A stretch of DNA of 64,000 nucleotides from Porphyra umbilicalis (Eukaryota; Rhodophyta; Bangiophyceae; Bangiales; Bangiaceae), in contig KV918824.1 in assembly GCA_002049455.2 (NCBI GenBank), positions 62,001 to 126,000 on the forward strand. The letters are read 5' to 3'. The translations under genes and the position numbers were made by a program. Shown here piece by piece: positions 1 to 10,621 of this stretch; the first letter of the stretch is position 1; every line of letters begins with the position of its first letter. The notes under the pieces were generated by a model, which made no database searches, had not been told where the DNA came from, and saw nothing but the letters and a program-made list of their open reading frames with translations.

Positions 1-780
1 AGACGGCCCAATCGACGCGGACCGCCGAGCAAGGATGCCCACGATGGAGCACCCGCCCGTCGAGCGGGCGGCCTACCGCACCAGCCGACCCGCCGTCGCC
101 GCCCCCTCCAGCCACACGCCGGAGACGCCGTCATCGCCGCCACGGTCGTCGCTGTGGCGCCAAGGCAGGCGCGGCACGGCCTCTACCGGCCCCGTCGGGG
201 GGTGCAACGCACGCACCCCACCGCCGCCGCCGTCGTCACCACAACCGCCTCCCACGCTGCCGCCGCCGCCGCCGCTGCCGCCAGCTGCCGCCGGCAAGAC
301 GACGGGAGCCCGCAGCGGCGGCCGCCAGCGCCCCGCGCCCGCTGCCTCCGACCAAATCCGCCGCTGCGCTGCGGCCGCAAGGCGGACGGCGGCGGGCTTG
401 GCGGCCACGGTTGTGGCCGTGAAGGCCCGGGGGGGGGGGGCACCCGCCGCCGCCGGCAACCGACGCTTCAGCGGCGGTCGACGCGGCCGCAAAGCCCAGT
501 GCCGTGGCGGGCGCGACCATTCATCAAGGGATCCCCATGCCCTCCGCCCGGCGCGCGCACGGATTGCAACGGGGCGGGGCGGACGTGGGCGGAGGAGCGT
601 GCGCGTCGCGCGTCGTTCAGCACGACGGGGGTGCACGGCGGGAAAAAAAGAAAAAGGAAAACACCGCCGCCGGCCGGTCGCGCGTCCGCCACGCAGGCCG
701 CGGGTGGGGTCACCGCCGGTCCGACGGGCGGCGGCGGCGGCGGTGGTGCCGCCGCCGCTGCCGATGCGCGCGTGGGGCGC
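1..780. other. GC-rich island without a supported gene
   Basis: Very GC-rich sequence with long stretches of GCC/CCG trinucleotides and a G run near 430. Open frames exist on both strands, but this is expected where stop codons are rare, and their translations are Ala/Arg/Gly/Pro low complexity with no recognisable domain. Islands of the same kind recur near 14420-16340, 48475-50395, 52660-53330 and 56200-57250. I see no promoter motif that can be defended and call no gene. Confidence 0.5.
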
Positions 781-782
781 AG

Positions 783-1338
783 AGTGTCGACCCTTTTCGT
801 ATCAAGAATGATCTGTGTGGGTGCGTTACCTTCCCGCAGAACGCGAGAGCAGCGTTTGGGGCTTCGCGTCTCCACAACTTCTCGGTCAAAAACCGGACAG
901 TGTGCAGGGGTTTCTTCGGACGCCAGTTCGCGTCGACAGCAGGCGAGGGTCGCCGTTGAGGAGCCACTCTGTGGAACCTGTCATCCTTCAAGGGCTCGGC
1001 ACTCCTCCAAAGAAGCCACGATGCAAGAATTCCATATTTGTCTGGCATTGACAGCAGTCTCGAGAAGTGCTCGGTGTCTCTCCATCTCTGCATGGAGTAC
1101 TCAGCGGGGTCCCGGCTTTTGCTTTGGCAATGTCCTGCTTTGCCAGTTGGTGAAAATTTCCGAATATCAGCTCGCATAATGCTAGCTCGAGCCGCACAAG
1201 GGGCAGCGTGCGGTACAGAAGCCCCAGTATTCTGTGAATTGCCGGGCGCTCCCAACTTCCTTCAGAAGATACCAGTACGAGAGGCTCCATCATCAACTGC
1301 TCACCCAGAACCAGGAGCGCGGCTACAGTCGGGCGTCC
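783..1338 (-). pseudogene. Fragment of CACTA/KDZ-like transposase (C-terminal part)
   Basis: The minus-strand translation aligns over about 180 residues with the second half of the transposase at 35849-36410. Shared stretches include PAEYSMQRWRDTE, FSRLL, MPDKYGI, ASWLL, NWRPKK and THPHRSF. The match starts and stops abruptly: at 1338 it joins a retroelement integrase, and at about 783 it runs into a GC island. The reading frame has drifted relative to the better copy (for example YGIPAS became YGILAS, and small indels are present upstream). It is a dead fragment, but it shows that the transposase family is present at least twice in this window. A start codon is not meaningful here. Confidence 0.8.
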
Positions 1339-1339
1339 A

Positions 1340-2107
1340 CTAACGGAGGATAGCTTTCCAGACCGACATGCAACTCACGGTGTCCCGAAGAAAAATAGCA
1401 GCCGAGAACAGCGTGTCACGGTCCCCAATGTGAAGCACCGAGGTCTTCTCCAACGTCATCACATCGGCCATCACCCGCCGGTCGAAGCGGATGTCCTCTT
1501 CAGGAATGGCTATGCGAAAGCAGCTTGGCTCCTTCGAAAGCCGTTGACAAACGTCGCAGGCCTCGGTCACATCCTCCAGCTGCCGTAGGGTCTCAGGCGT
1601 CGCCTGCTTGTCCTTGGCTCTGCGTATGAGGGAGAACAGGCGCTCAGGCTTGGCATGATAGAAATTCTTGTGGATGTGCTGCAGCTTCGGAAAGGTGTAC
1701 AGGACTTCAAAGCCCCAGGCGAGGTAGATGTGACAGAACTTGCGCACCAAGGGAACTGCCACCCCATCGTTGACGCACACCAAGTGGTTGGTCACGTTGT
1801 TCACGTACATGCGATGAAAATCAAGGGTGTCAAGACCCTGAGGAAACGGCATGTTGAGTGTGATGACGTCAACAGTGAGTGGAAGGAAGTAGTGGTTGGC
1901 GACCGGAAACCGGATGCTCACCGCACCGACGGTATCGTAGTCACTGCCGCCAAGTCGGAACCGCCTAGGGTGCTTGGACTTGTCCAACTGGATATCTTTG
2001 CCGATCGAAGCCAGGTAGGCGTCGGCTTGAGGCTTGCCAATGACGGTGCGCTGCGCCCCAGTATCGAGGCACGCACCTTGAGACTCCTCCGTGGACGCCA
2101 GTAGCAC
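1340..2107 (-). pseudogene. Retroelement protease and integrase N-terminus (truncated)
   Basis: About 255 residues. Near the start is ACLDTGAQRTVIG, which carries the D-T-G active site of retropepsin-like aspartic proteases that process Gag-Pol. Further on come closely spaced histidines (HIHKNFYH) and a CDVC pair about 40 residues later, the HHCC zinc-binding domain of integrases. Then come IRFDRRVMADVMTL and DRDTLFSAAIFL, resembling the first strands of the integrase core including its first acidic residues. The frame ends at 1340, exactly where homology to a DNA transposase begins, so the core is cut off. The upstream boundary with gag is a frame change near 2110-2180. Not functional as it stands. 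Confidence 0.75.
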
Positions 2108-2178
2108 GACGCTCGGTGGGTCCTCTTCAATGTTCGGCTTCGGCGGCGGTCGTCTATGGCCGGGGGAAGGTCGACGGA

Positions 2179-3777
2179 TCAGACCCCCGGCCGAAACCTC
2201 GGACCGCGTTCACCTCTGCCGGTACTTGCATAGTCAGCGACGCCCGTCATCGCGTAGAAGAGCTCCAAAGCAGCGGCCTGCGCACCCGCATCCACCGCGG
2301 ACTCCGGACTCCCATCTTTGTCGTCCACAGCACCGGTGATGTCTGGTCCACCTTCTTCGATCTGATGTTCGACGCTGTGGCGCATCTCGTCCGAGCCAAG
2401 CATGGATGTGCCAACGAGCTCATTGCAAATCTCGTGGTAAAAGGTAGCGGTGACATCCTTGGCGGGGCGACGCTCTGCCCAAAACTTGCTGCGGCTCTTG
2501 CGGACCTTCTCCCAGTCGATTCGACCATTGGTGCAATCAGCCAGACGGTGGGATGGATCACCGCAGTTCCAGCAGTCATCAGTGCGCGCCGTGCCCGCCA
2601 TCTTGCGCTCGCCGCCTTGACGAACCGGGGATCGATTGCCAACGTCGGTGTTGGCGACCCCGTACCGACCCTGCCTGTGGTAGAACACACCGGCCGCGGC
2701 GGTATGCCCACCACGCGGCGACGCACGGTCCCGCCCGGAAGCCGCGTCAGAGTCGTTGTTCAACGAGAGAGCAGCCTGCAGCTGTCGGTACAGGTCCTGA
2801 AAGCCGGCGGCACCGACACCCAACCCACTAAGGTGCTGGTTCGCCTATTGCGGGCCGATGACGGCGGAGCGGAGAAAGTTGGCGCGATGCTGGTCACTGG
2901 CGAAACCCTTCGTCATCTTCTTGGACATGCGCTCCACCACCTTGAAGGTCTCTTCTAGAGCCGCTTCCTCCGACATGCCCTTGGCCACAAAATCGCTCAT
3001 ACGAAGGCGTTGTACGTCATTCTTGGCCCGCTCCTGGTCAACCGGAAAGAGGAAACGACTACGAACGCGCAAGCAGGCGTCAGGGTACGACGTCGCGCTG
3101 CGCACGACATGGTCAAGGAAGAAGCATAACGCGTCTCCTGCTGGGATGTTGTGCAGGAAGGCAAACTCGTTACCGGCGTCGACCCGGTATTCATGTGGAA
3201 CTAGGTCGTACTGCGGGACATAGTCGTCCGAAAGTTGATCGCTCTTGCCTGTGAACTTGGCCGACTCATCTTTGAAGCGTTGGCTGATGTTATGGGCCTG
3301 GCGGTCGACGGGTGGCACTGAAAGGTGCCCATCGTTGGCGGACGATCGCCCTGCGCCATGTCCGCGGTCATAGGCGTCATCTCGAGCGAGTCCGCCAACC
3401 GCGCCCGATGCACCGCGATGACTGCTGAAAGCGCGCACGCAAGCGTCTGAGCAGCTTTCATAAGCATCACTTTCGCGGCCACCCGCGTCATGGAAGGATC
3501 GGCTACCGCCCACACCTCGGCCCCTGGCCTCGCCCGTACGCGATTGAGACCGTACGTCGCCTTGAAGGGCTCTATAGCAAGAGCCACCATCATCTCCTTC
3601 GAGAACAGCTGTGCCCCCAACAGGAACATCCTCACGTCGGACATCAGGCGCTGACCCAGCGAGCATCTTGGCTTGGAAGCAGTGGCACACGAGGAATCCA
3701 CGAGGCACCCGCGCTGCTCGGTTCGTCCTCTTGACGGTCCGGTAAGCCGTCCGCGGGACTACCGCGCGTCTGCGCAC
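2179..3777 (-). pseudogene. Gag with CCHC zinc knuckle, one in-frame stop
   Basis: A single reading frame runs from about 3777 to 2179, interrupted only by a TAG at 2845. The central part (about 3230-2850) is a typical retroelement Gag segment rich in Phe, Asp and Arg. The later part carries CWNCGDPSHRLADC, a C-x2-C-x4-H-x4-C zinc knuckle that binds RNA in Gag proteins. The first part of the frame (3777-3290) is Gly/Arg-rich, and an alternative frame there (about 3201-3701) looks more protein-like, so a frameshift is likely. The next frame upstream (3827-4220) is the N-terminal Gag. Role: assembly of the virus-like particle of the retroelement. Decayed copy. Confidence 0.65.
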
Positions 3778-3826
3778 GGAGCATTGGAGGTGTTACCACC
3801 TGCTTGACTACGAGAAAAGAGCCATC

Positions 3827-4220
3827 TTAGTGCTTATATTCGTCGACCATCTTGATGGTTTGTACGCGGTCGGCGTCTTGATAGAGCTGCGCCGCCAACG
3901 CCATCACGGTCCGCGTCGACCTGTCAGTGATGACGCCGACATCCCAGTAATTGAGCAACTCAACGAGTTCTTGGTGCAGCAGCGACATCTCCATCATATC
4001 GTGGTTGAACATGCACGCAGGCAGGAAGAGATCAGCGACCTTCTGCTTCAGCTGCTCCCCCTTTACGAGCGTCCCGTCCGTCGACGCGTTGATGGCACGA
4101 ATCAAACGAATGAATTTCGCCGGCGAAGAAGACAGGTCTTGCGGGTCAAGGCCCGGCACAAATGAGCACAAAAGCACAGGGGCATCGCTCCCAAGGCCCA
4201 TCTTGACGAAGCTCGACATG
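3827..4220 (-). pseudogene. Gag N-terminal part
   Basis: About 130 residues from the ATG at 4218-4220. The translation is balanced and helical in character (VKMGLGSDAPVLL, LVELLNYWDVGVITD, TVMALAAQLYQDADRV), as in Gag matrix/capsid-like regions. It stops at 3827, 50 bp before the next gag frame, so a frame disruption separates them. The assignment rests mainly on its position just upstream of the CCHC-bearing gag; no motif is decisive alone. Confidence 0.5.
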
Positions 4221-5134
4221 GTGCCCAGCACGATGGACAAAAAAGCGAGACCAGGAACACACCAAAATCGTTGCCCCCCCGAACGCCCCCGCGGCTCGTC
4301 AGCAACGACGGCCTATGCGCGGCCTACAGCTCTTAGTACGCCGCCGGAGCCCAATCCACCGTTGGCACGGGAAGCAGGAGCTGCCGCGCACGTTGACCAC
4401 CGCAGTGGAAGTCCCTCCTCCCTATCGACGCGACAGCCGCAACGACAACTGCTTGTCGTCCAGCGGTCGACAGGCACACTACGACGTGCGTCCATAGGGT
4501 AGGATCCGATACGACCCACACACACACGTAACAATCAAGCACCAACAACCAACGAGGACGTGGTAAATGTCCGCCCCCAGCGCGGACGGTGTCCCCCGAG
4601 ACGTGCGCCGCCACTCGCCCTATCACCTGTGAAGGAGAGCCAGCGGCTCGCCGGATCAGAGCGGGTGGCAGAAGTCACACAAGATGGGCCAAAGTCCTTA
4701 AACAGCCCCCTCCCCGGCCGTGCCTCCCCCGTTCCTCCTTCTAGACAGGCCAAAGCCCCATTCGGAGTACTAAAGGCAGGTGACTCGCTACCTCCCTCGG
4801 GATTGCGGACGCTTCACTAGTCACACCTCAAGCGAGATGACACCAACGGATGCGAGGTAGGTACGCGCGTGAGCGAATGGAACCCTCCCACACCCACACA
4901 CACACGCGTGGTAAACGAGGTCGGCGTGCACGCGCACGTACGTGCACGCACGTCGCAAGCGTCTCGCTCGCCGCGAGAGAATCGGGATTGTGAGAGTACG
5001 TCGAGAATCGAGAAATGCGCAGGTCGACCCGAAAGAATCCGCCGGCGGGCGGACGCACAGACGTCGAAACGACATGCGGCGGGCATCAGCCGCGCCGTGT
5101 GGCCGATCAAAACAATGCAAACAGTCACACGACG
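4221..5134. other. No gene seen; dinucleotide-rich spacer
   Basis: No convincing coding frame. It should contain the leader and perhaps the 5' LTR of the truncated retroelement, but I found no paired copy. There are CA/TG-rich stretches near 4517-4528 and 4888-4912, and a self-complementary alternating purine-pyrimidine tract near 4926-4952 (GTGCACGCGCACGTACGTGC and following). Such tracts can adopt Z-DNA or a cruciform. Confidence 0.4.
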
Positions 5135-5139
5135 GTCAC

Positions 5140-5268
5140 TGTGAAATGCGTGAGAACAGTGGCCCGGTGCCCCGTCGCTGGTGGGCCGCGGGGCGGTGGC
5201 GGTCGAGTACGAGGCAAGGGAGATACAAATCTAATGCAAGTCGAAGCGGATGACAATGACTGATGACA
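5140..5268 (-). repeat. 3' LTR of the copia element
   Basis: Direct repeat of 10622-10750, about 91 percent identical by eye. On the plus strand it starts TGTGAAATGCG and ends CTGATGACA. At 129 bp it is short for a copia LTR. The adjacent internal sequence (5269-5280 read on the minus strand) is only weakly purine-rich, so the polypurine tract is not clear. Confidence 0.88.
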
Positions 5269-5282
5269 GTTTCCGTCTGTAG

Positions 5283-6060
5283 TCAGGCGGTGGGGTGGGT
5301 CGTTGCCATGTCCGACCCCCCGGTCGTGGCCGCGGCGAGGTGGCTGTGTGCCGTGCCTTGGCGCAGGCGCGGCAGGCGGTCCGTTTTCTGCTGGCTCACT
5401 TTCCCCACTCCGGCAGGTGCGGGGAGGGGGCGGCCGTACGCGAGGTCGATGCCGGGGCGCGGGGTCGAGCGATAGCCGTCGGTAGTCGTGTAAGCAATGA
5501 CCGGGGTGCGGAGGCAGCCGGTCCGGAGGGCGTCGGCGAGGGCGGCGTTGGGCGGCGGGCGGTAGAAGGTTGGCATCGAGAGAGCGTCGGCGGGGTTGGC
5601 AATCCCGTGGACGTGATTGAGTTCGGCGAGGGCGCCCGATAGGAGGGCCCGGCGCAGCATGAAGTGGTCGTTCTTGCCTGAAATGTCCGCCGGGTCCATG
5701 AACGGCGTCACTAGCTCGTACGCGGTGGCCGAGTCCGTGTACCCGTCGAGGGGGACGCGAATGGAGAGGAGCTCCTGGAAGAGTTGGCGGACGTCGAGGC
5801 AGGCCGCGACAGCGTCGGCGAGCGCGAGGAGCTCGCCGGCGGTGGAGCCACGGCACACGCGGTGGGGGCGGTCTGACACCCTGTGGAGGAGGGAGAAGCG
5901 GCGGGAGGAGTCCGTGAGGGCGACAAGGTACCCGACCTGTCGCTTGTCCATGGGCGACAGCGTCGAGCCGGAGTAGTCGGCGTAGACGGAGAGCCGGAGA
6001 GAGTCTGCGTCGAGGCGCGGGAAGTGGAAAGTGACGGGCCGGTTGGTCAGGATGGCTAGG
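5283..6060 (-). pseudogene. copia RNase H
   Basis: From about 6060 the minus strand reads LRLSVYADYSGSTLSP, with the first RNase H aspartate, then QVGYLVALTDSSRRFSLLH, TAGELLALADAVAACLD (the Glu position), LDGYTDSATAYELVTPF (the second Asp) and ALLSGALAELNHVHGIANPA. This is the standard copia RNase H layout. It is in a different frame from the reverse transcriptase before it. The last 80 or so codons are less conserved and end at 5283, just inside the 3' LTR. Confidence 0.8.
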
Positions 6061-6985
6061 TGTCGTTGGCACGGCGCGCGTCAAGGGAGGAGGGGTTGCG
6101 GCAGCTGACCAAGTGGGTGGCGTTCGTCAGGACGTCGGGGTGGGCGACGCGGCCCACCCAGAGGATCTGAGCGGCGAGGGAGTGCAGGGCGGAGGGGTTG
6201 GTGAGGGGGGTAGTCATGGGCGTGGGGGCGTCGAGAAGCAGGAGGGCGTCGGTGTATGGGCGACCGTGGCAGTGGAGGCCATCGGCGTCGGCGTACGCGG
6301 CGATGCCCGCAAATCGGATGGCGCCGTGGTCCGGCGTGTGGGTCTTGTAGGCGCGGAGCACCGTGGCGACGTCGGCCTCAAAGGCAGGTGTTCCGGCGGT
6401 GAGGGTGTCGTCCACGTAGGACGAGAGGCAACCGCGGCCGGGGGAGAAGTAGACCGTGTCGAAGACTGAGCTGAGCTCGGTGCCTGGGATGGTGAGGAAC
6501 TTGCTCTGCGTGGAAAAGTGGAAGTGGCGGCCGTCGTTGCCCTTTGCCTTACATTGGGCGCGAGAAGGCCCAGACGGAGGAGGGCGGTTCTTCCGCCTCG
6601 GGGGGGGCGTGGACGTAGACGGGCCTGGCGAGGGTGTCGGACTGCAGGTAGGCCCGGAGGAAGTCCTCCGTGTGGACGCGCCAGGACAGGATGGAGGCCA
6701 CGGCAGTGGTGGTGCGGATGGCGCGGGGGGGGGTGACCGGGGAGGTGGGGACGTCGTTGTCCTTGTTCCACTCGCGGTCGCCGGCGATGCAGAAGCGGGC
6801 GCGGGCGGGCGGCTTGCCGTTGCCGCGGTCCGCCTTATACGTGCAGCGCCACAGGAAGTCGAAAATGTGCGCGTCGCGGGGGACGGCGGAGACGGGGAGG
6901 GTGGTCTTGCAGTCGAACGCGTCGAAGACGGAGAGCTCGAAGCGTTTGGCGGCGTCCCACCGAGGGTGGTGGTGGGAGTCGGGGT
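6061..6985 (-). pseudogene. copia reverse transcriptase
   Basis: Minus-strand reading from about 6960 gives WDAAKRFELSVFDAFDCK, VPRDAHIFDFLWRCTYK and ARARFCIAGDREWNKDN, matching the N-terminal fingers of copia reverse transcriptases. A frame change near 6540 is followed by a segment with CLSSYVDDTLTAG (6400-6430), which contains the Y-V-D-D catalytic motif. Then come IAAYADADGLH and QILWVGRVAHPDVL, typical of the connection to RNase H. At least one frameshift and a TAG-bearing region near 6540 break the enzyme. Confidence 0.8.
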
Positions 6986-7107
6986 GCGGGTGAGTGACGA
7001 GGAAGGTGCGGGCGGCGGGCGGGAGGGAGGCAGTGGCAGGAGGGGCGGGGGTGTGAGTGCGGATGGGTGCGGCGGCGGGCGCGGGGGTGGTGCTGGGTGT
7101 GGGGGGG

Positions 7108-8752
7108 GGTGGGAGCGGGAGACGAACGGTTTAATGCGGGCCTCGTGCAAGGAGAAGATCTTGCCGTCATGGCGGACGTAGACGGTTTTGCCGTCGAGGG
7201 AGTCGACACTGCCTCGCAGCCAGCCGTGGCGGTGGCGGTGGAACCAGACGTCCTGGCAGACAAAGACGAAGAGGACGACGGTGCCGGGGTGGGGGAGGGC
7301 ACCGCGGAGGCGTTCAGCCGCCGAGTAGCGCTACATGGTGGCCTGCGCCGTCTGCATGGCGGAGGCGCGGGCGGCGAGGGTAGGGTCGGCGTGGTGATTG
7401 TCGCCGATGATGAGGCGGGGAAGGTCGCCGGTGACGGATGTCGTGGGGGCGACATCGCGGGCGCGCGGGGCGTCGTTCCGGGCCTTGTAGGCTATGGCGA
7501 GGGCGAGGTCGGGGGCGAGGGCGGGGGTTTCCGCCACGATACGGAGGAAGGCGTCGCGGATGGGCCCGTGGTGGCGCTCGTTGTGGCCAACGCTCCAGGG
7601 CGCCTCGGTGCGGGCGGAGCGCCAGTGGATCAGCATGGAGTGCAGGGCATGGATGAGCGCGTCGTTTTCGTTTTCGAAGCCACGGTCCATTCTGACCGTC
7701 TCGGGGGGGCCACAGATGGCGAACCACGTCAGGTAGAGGATGGAAAAGAATATCTCCCCCCGCATGGTGGGGACAAACCGGCCCTGACCCCAGTCAGTGT
7801 GGAGGTCGGTGACGTCGAGGACCTTGGGCAGGGAGGGCGACAGTTGGAAGGCGTCCATGGTGATGACGCGGTTGAAAACGTGCGGGGGGTTGGGGAGGGC
7901 GTGGCGGGGGCGGCGGAGGAGGTGGGCGTGTTGTTGGCAGGGGACGCAGGTGTCCGTGATGGACTGCACGTGGGTGATGTCCTCGGAGAAGAAGGTGCCA
8001 CGGGGGAAGGCGCGAACGATGGCCTCGACGCCAGCGTGGCCGAATTGGCGGTGGGCCAGGCCCATCTCCGTACGGGTGTAGTAGGTGGTGGAGGCGGCGG
8101 TGGGGGAGAGCGGCGGCAGCACGAGGTGGCCGCGGCGGATGAGGCAACGGATGGGCGTGCGGCTGGGGCCCGTGTAGAGGATGCTTATGGCCGCGTCGAC
8201 GACCAGGCGGAGGCGTCTATGCGAGTAGAGATCGACGAGGAGGGGGACGGAGTCGTGGCGGAGGGTGTGGACATTTGGGAGGTCGAGGGACAGCGCGGCG
8301 CCGTCGGCGGCACGGGTGAGAAGGCGCATGATGAAGTGGCCGATGGAAGCGGGGACGTCGTGGCCCAGCGCGTACGTGATGGTTGCGGGGCGGATGGGGC
8401 CGGTCATGAGCTGGGGGTGGCGGCGGAGCCAAGTGTCACAGACGATGTCGCCCGGCGTGCCGATGTCGGCGATGGCCGTGGCGACGTCCAGCTCGGCGAT
8501 CGAGTAGATGGGGGAGATGGGGAGGGCGGGGATAAAGTAGGCGTCGTCGAGTTGATGGCCGGGGCGGGCTGGGGCGGGATGGCGGGGGAGCGGGGGGGCG
8601 GGAGCGCGGGGGGCGGCTTGAGGCAGGGCAGCTGGTCGGACATGAGGATCGGGGAGGCCAAGTGGGCGCGGAAGGTGGCGGCCGGTGGAGGTGGGCGGCG
8701 TGGGTTCGGGCAGGTGCGGGCAAAGTGGTCGGGAGCGCCGCAGTTGTGGCAC
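7108..8752 (-). pseudogene. copia protease and integrase
   Basis: The coding signal starts near 8560 (YFIPALPISPIYSIAEL). AIADIGTPGDIVCDTWL resembles the protease active-site strand, with D-I-G in place of the usual D-[TS]-G. Next comes an HHCC zinc-binding segment (AHRQFGHAG ... CVPCQQH) and the integrase core: a first Asp in ITMDAFQLSP, a second in VRMDRGFEN, and Glu in VGHNERHHGPIRDAF, the D-D-E triad. A TAG at 7331 interrupts the frame. In the same frame beyond it come VFVCQDVWFHRHRHGWLRGS and HEARIKPF, a C-terminal DNA-binding region. Function: cDNA insertion. The triad is visible but the TAG and frameshifts suggest this copy is inactive. Confidence 0.78.
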
Positions 8753-9036
8753 GGGTTGTCCGAGCTCGGGGGCGGCCGACAGAAGGGGGTTCGTTTCGTC
8801 TTGTACGGCGTGGTGGCGTTAGCGCGGAATCGCTTGAATACGTACCAGCACTGGGCGTCGTCGGCGGCGTCGTCCTCGACGTGGACGAGGAAAGCGTCGC
8901 CGGGGCGGGGCGTGTCGACGGGGGCGCCGTCGGCCAGGTAGGCGGGCGCGGGGGGCACGGGCGAAGGCGAGGCGGACAGGGGCGTGGCGGGTGACATTTG
9001 GCGAGCAGGCGGAGGGGGGCCGGCGGTGAGGAGAAG
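8404..9036 (-). pseudogene. copia Gag C-terminal part with zinc knuckle
   Basis: In the same frame as the upstream Gag after the TAG at 9037. It contains CWYVFKRFRANATTPYKTK followed by CHNCGAPDHFARTC, a C-x2-C-x4-H-x4-C nucleic-acid-binding knuckle. Coding signal shifts to another frame near 8560, where the protease begins. The Pro/Ser-rich tail of this frame down to 8404 is therefore probably out-of-frame reading. Confidence 0.65.
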
Positions 9037-10098
9037 CTAGATGTGGGAGATGAGGGCGTGGGGGCTGTCGGCAGGGTAGGCGAGGATGGAGTGGGCGAAC
9101 CACTCCGAGCAAGTGGCGTCCAGGAGCTTGTCGTAGAGCATGGTGGGCGATTGGTAGGAGTGGGGCAGCTGGGTCTGCAGCAGTGCGAGGGAGGAAAGCA
9201 TGCGGTCGAAGCGGGCGACAGGTGTGTCCCCCGGGAGGGAGGGCTCGGCGGCCAGGGTGGTGGTCTGCCACATCTCGCGGACGCGGAAGGCCCGGGCAGG
9301 TGTGTTGACGCGGAGAGATTTGAGATCCCACAGGTGGGCCTCGGGGCGGCCGCGGGCGTCGGCGATGAGCGCGGGGAGGTTGAGGTCAGAGTGCTTGAGG
9401 GCAAAGGGGAGGCAGATTGCGCGGAGGGAGGCGGGCACTTCGAAGGCATCGCAGATCCGGTCGAATTCGGCGCGCGCACGGAAAAGGGACTGGAGTGGGT
9501 GGCCGCCAAACTGGTGGGCGCGGGTGTAGTCTTGGGAAATGTTGCGGACGGTGTGGGCGGAGGAGGGGCTGCGGGGGGGACCGAGGGGGGGAGTGGCGGC
9601 CGTGGTCGAGTCGTCGGTGTGGCCGGCGGGGTGTGCGTCGGCCGGTGGCGGGACGGGGACGGTGGAGGCGAGGGGGGCAGGCGGCGCGGATACCACTGAG
9701 GGCGGGTGCGGCGGGGGAAGGTCGGCGGCCGGGTTGGACAGGGAGTAAGGCCCGGCGGCGGACAGGAGCGGGCGGCGGATGGCGGCGATGGTGTCGAGGT
9801 CGCCGTCGAGGTAGGAGTCGAGGACTTTCTTGCGGGTCATGGTGGGGTCGTGGCGGGCGGTGTTGTGGACGGGGTAGAGGGGCCAGACGGCCTGGATGAG
9901 GGAGGACGCGCGGAAGAGCTGGGTGGGGGTGAGGGCGGTCGTTTCGTATGCGCTGAATGCCCATGTGACGACGTTGTTGATGTCGAAGGCCGTCCAATCT
10001 GTGAGGACGGCATCTGGGGCGGCGGTGACGCGGTCGGACAGGTCTTGGAAGGAGGTGCGCTCTTCGGAAAGGGTCGCGATGAAGTCGGAGGGCTCCAT
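9037..10098 (-). pseudogene. copia Gag
   Basis: The ATG at 10096-10098 opens MEPSDFIATLSEERTSFQ; the frame upstream is only simple repeat. It runs about 354 residues with Gag character (FDINNVVTWAFSAYE, HNTARHDPTMTRKKVLDSYL, QLFRASSLIQAVWPLYP) and ends in TAG at 9037. The same frame continues beyond the TAG into the zinc-knuckle part (8404-9036), so the TAG is probably a nonsense mutation in a longer Gag rather than the natural end. Product: the particle-forming protein of the element. Confidence 0.7.
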
Positions 10099-10099
10099 G

Positions 10100-10550
10100 G
10101 GAGGACGGGGACGGGGACAGGGCGGGGCCGGGCGGGGGGCCGGGCGGGGCGGGGCCTGGCTGGGCGGGGCTGGGCGTGGCCGGATGGCGCGGGGTGGCGC
10201 TGACGGGGCGGGACAGGGCGGAACGGAACGGGCAGGGGCGGGGGGCGAGGCGGGGACGAGCTGAGCGGAACAGGGCGGGGCGGGGCGGGGAGGGGCGGGG
10301 CGGGGCGGGGCGGGGCGGGGCGGGGCGGGGCGGGGCGAGGCGGGGTGGGGCGGGGGCGGGACGGAACGGGACGGGATGGGACAGGATCGGGTGGGGCGGG
10401 AATGGGCGGGGCGGGACGAGACGGGGTCGGGCGGGAGGCGGAGCGGAGGAGTGGCGGGGCGGGGCGAGAAGGCAGCGGGCGGATGCGGGGCGAGGTGTGG
10501 GGCAGAGTAGATGGACAGAGACGGCGCGGGTGAAGGCGGCGTCCTAGTAG
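10100..10550 (-). repeat. C-rich simple-repeat leader between 5' LTR and gag
   Basis: On the plus strand this is a long run of GGGGCGGGGC-like units, so the sense strand of the element is C-rich. It lies between the primer site and the gag start at 10098 and so forms the untranslated leader. A frame stays open through it, but its Pro/Ala/Arg repeats are unlikely to be protein. Confidence 0.6.
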
Positions 10551-10602
10551 ACCAGATCTGCGGTCCGGAGGGCGGCGGTAGAGGGCGTTGACTCCTCAGC
10601 GT

Positions 10603-10621
10603 CGGTGGACCGATGCTACCA
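10603..10621 (-). promoter_or_regulatory. tRNA primer-binding site of the copia element
   Basis: Immediately inside the 5' LTR the minus strand reads TGGTAGCATCGG. TGGTAGCA is complementary to the 3' end (TGCTACCA) found in many eukaryotic initiator methionine tRNAs, the usual primer of copia elements. The match beyond eight bases depends on the host tRNA, which I cannot see. Confidence 0.7.

Larger units (their letters stand above)
1339..4220 (-). mobile_element. Truncated copia-like LTR retroelement
   Basis: On the minus strand, gag (4220 down to about 2179), a retroviral-type aspartic protease, an HHCC zinc-binding segment and the start of an integrase follow in order. The integrase stops at 1340, so the integrase core, reverse transcriptase, RNase H and 3' LTR are missing. 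The left edge is a sharp join to a fragment of an unrelated DNA transposase. I could not identify a 5' LTR with confidence in 4221-5134. Protease before integrase, with no reverse transcriptase between them, is the copia order, but a definite family call would need the lost part. Confidence 0.75.

Noticed and set aside
35..811. 258-codon open frame on the plus strand
   Set aside because: GC-rich low complexity with equally long overlapping frames on the other strand; no domain, and the end overlaps a transposase fragment on the minus strand.
4926..4952. Self-complementary CG/CA tract as a regulatory operator
   Set aside because: It is a simple alternating purine-pyrimidine tract in a CA-rich spacer with no gene whose start it could control.
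7067..8941. 624-codon plus-strand open frame
   Set aside because: Antisense to the copia protease/integrase, whose motifs are clear; Gly/Val/Asp-rich reading of the complementary strand.
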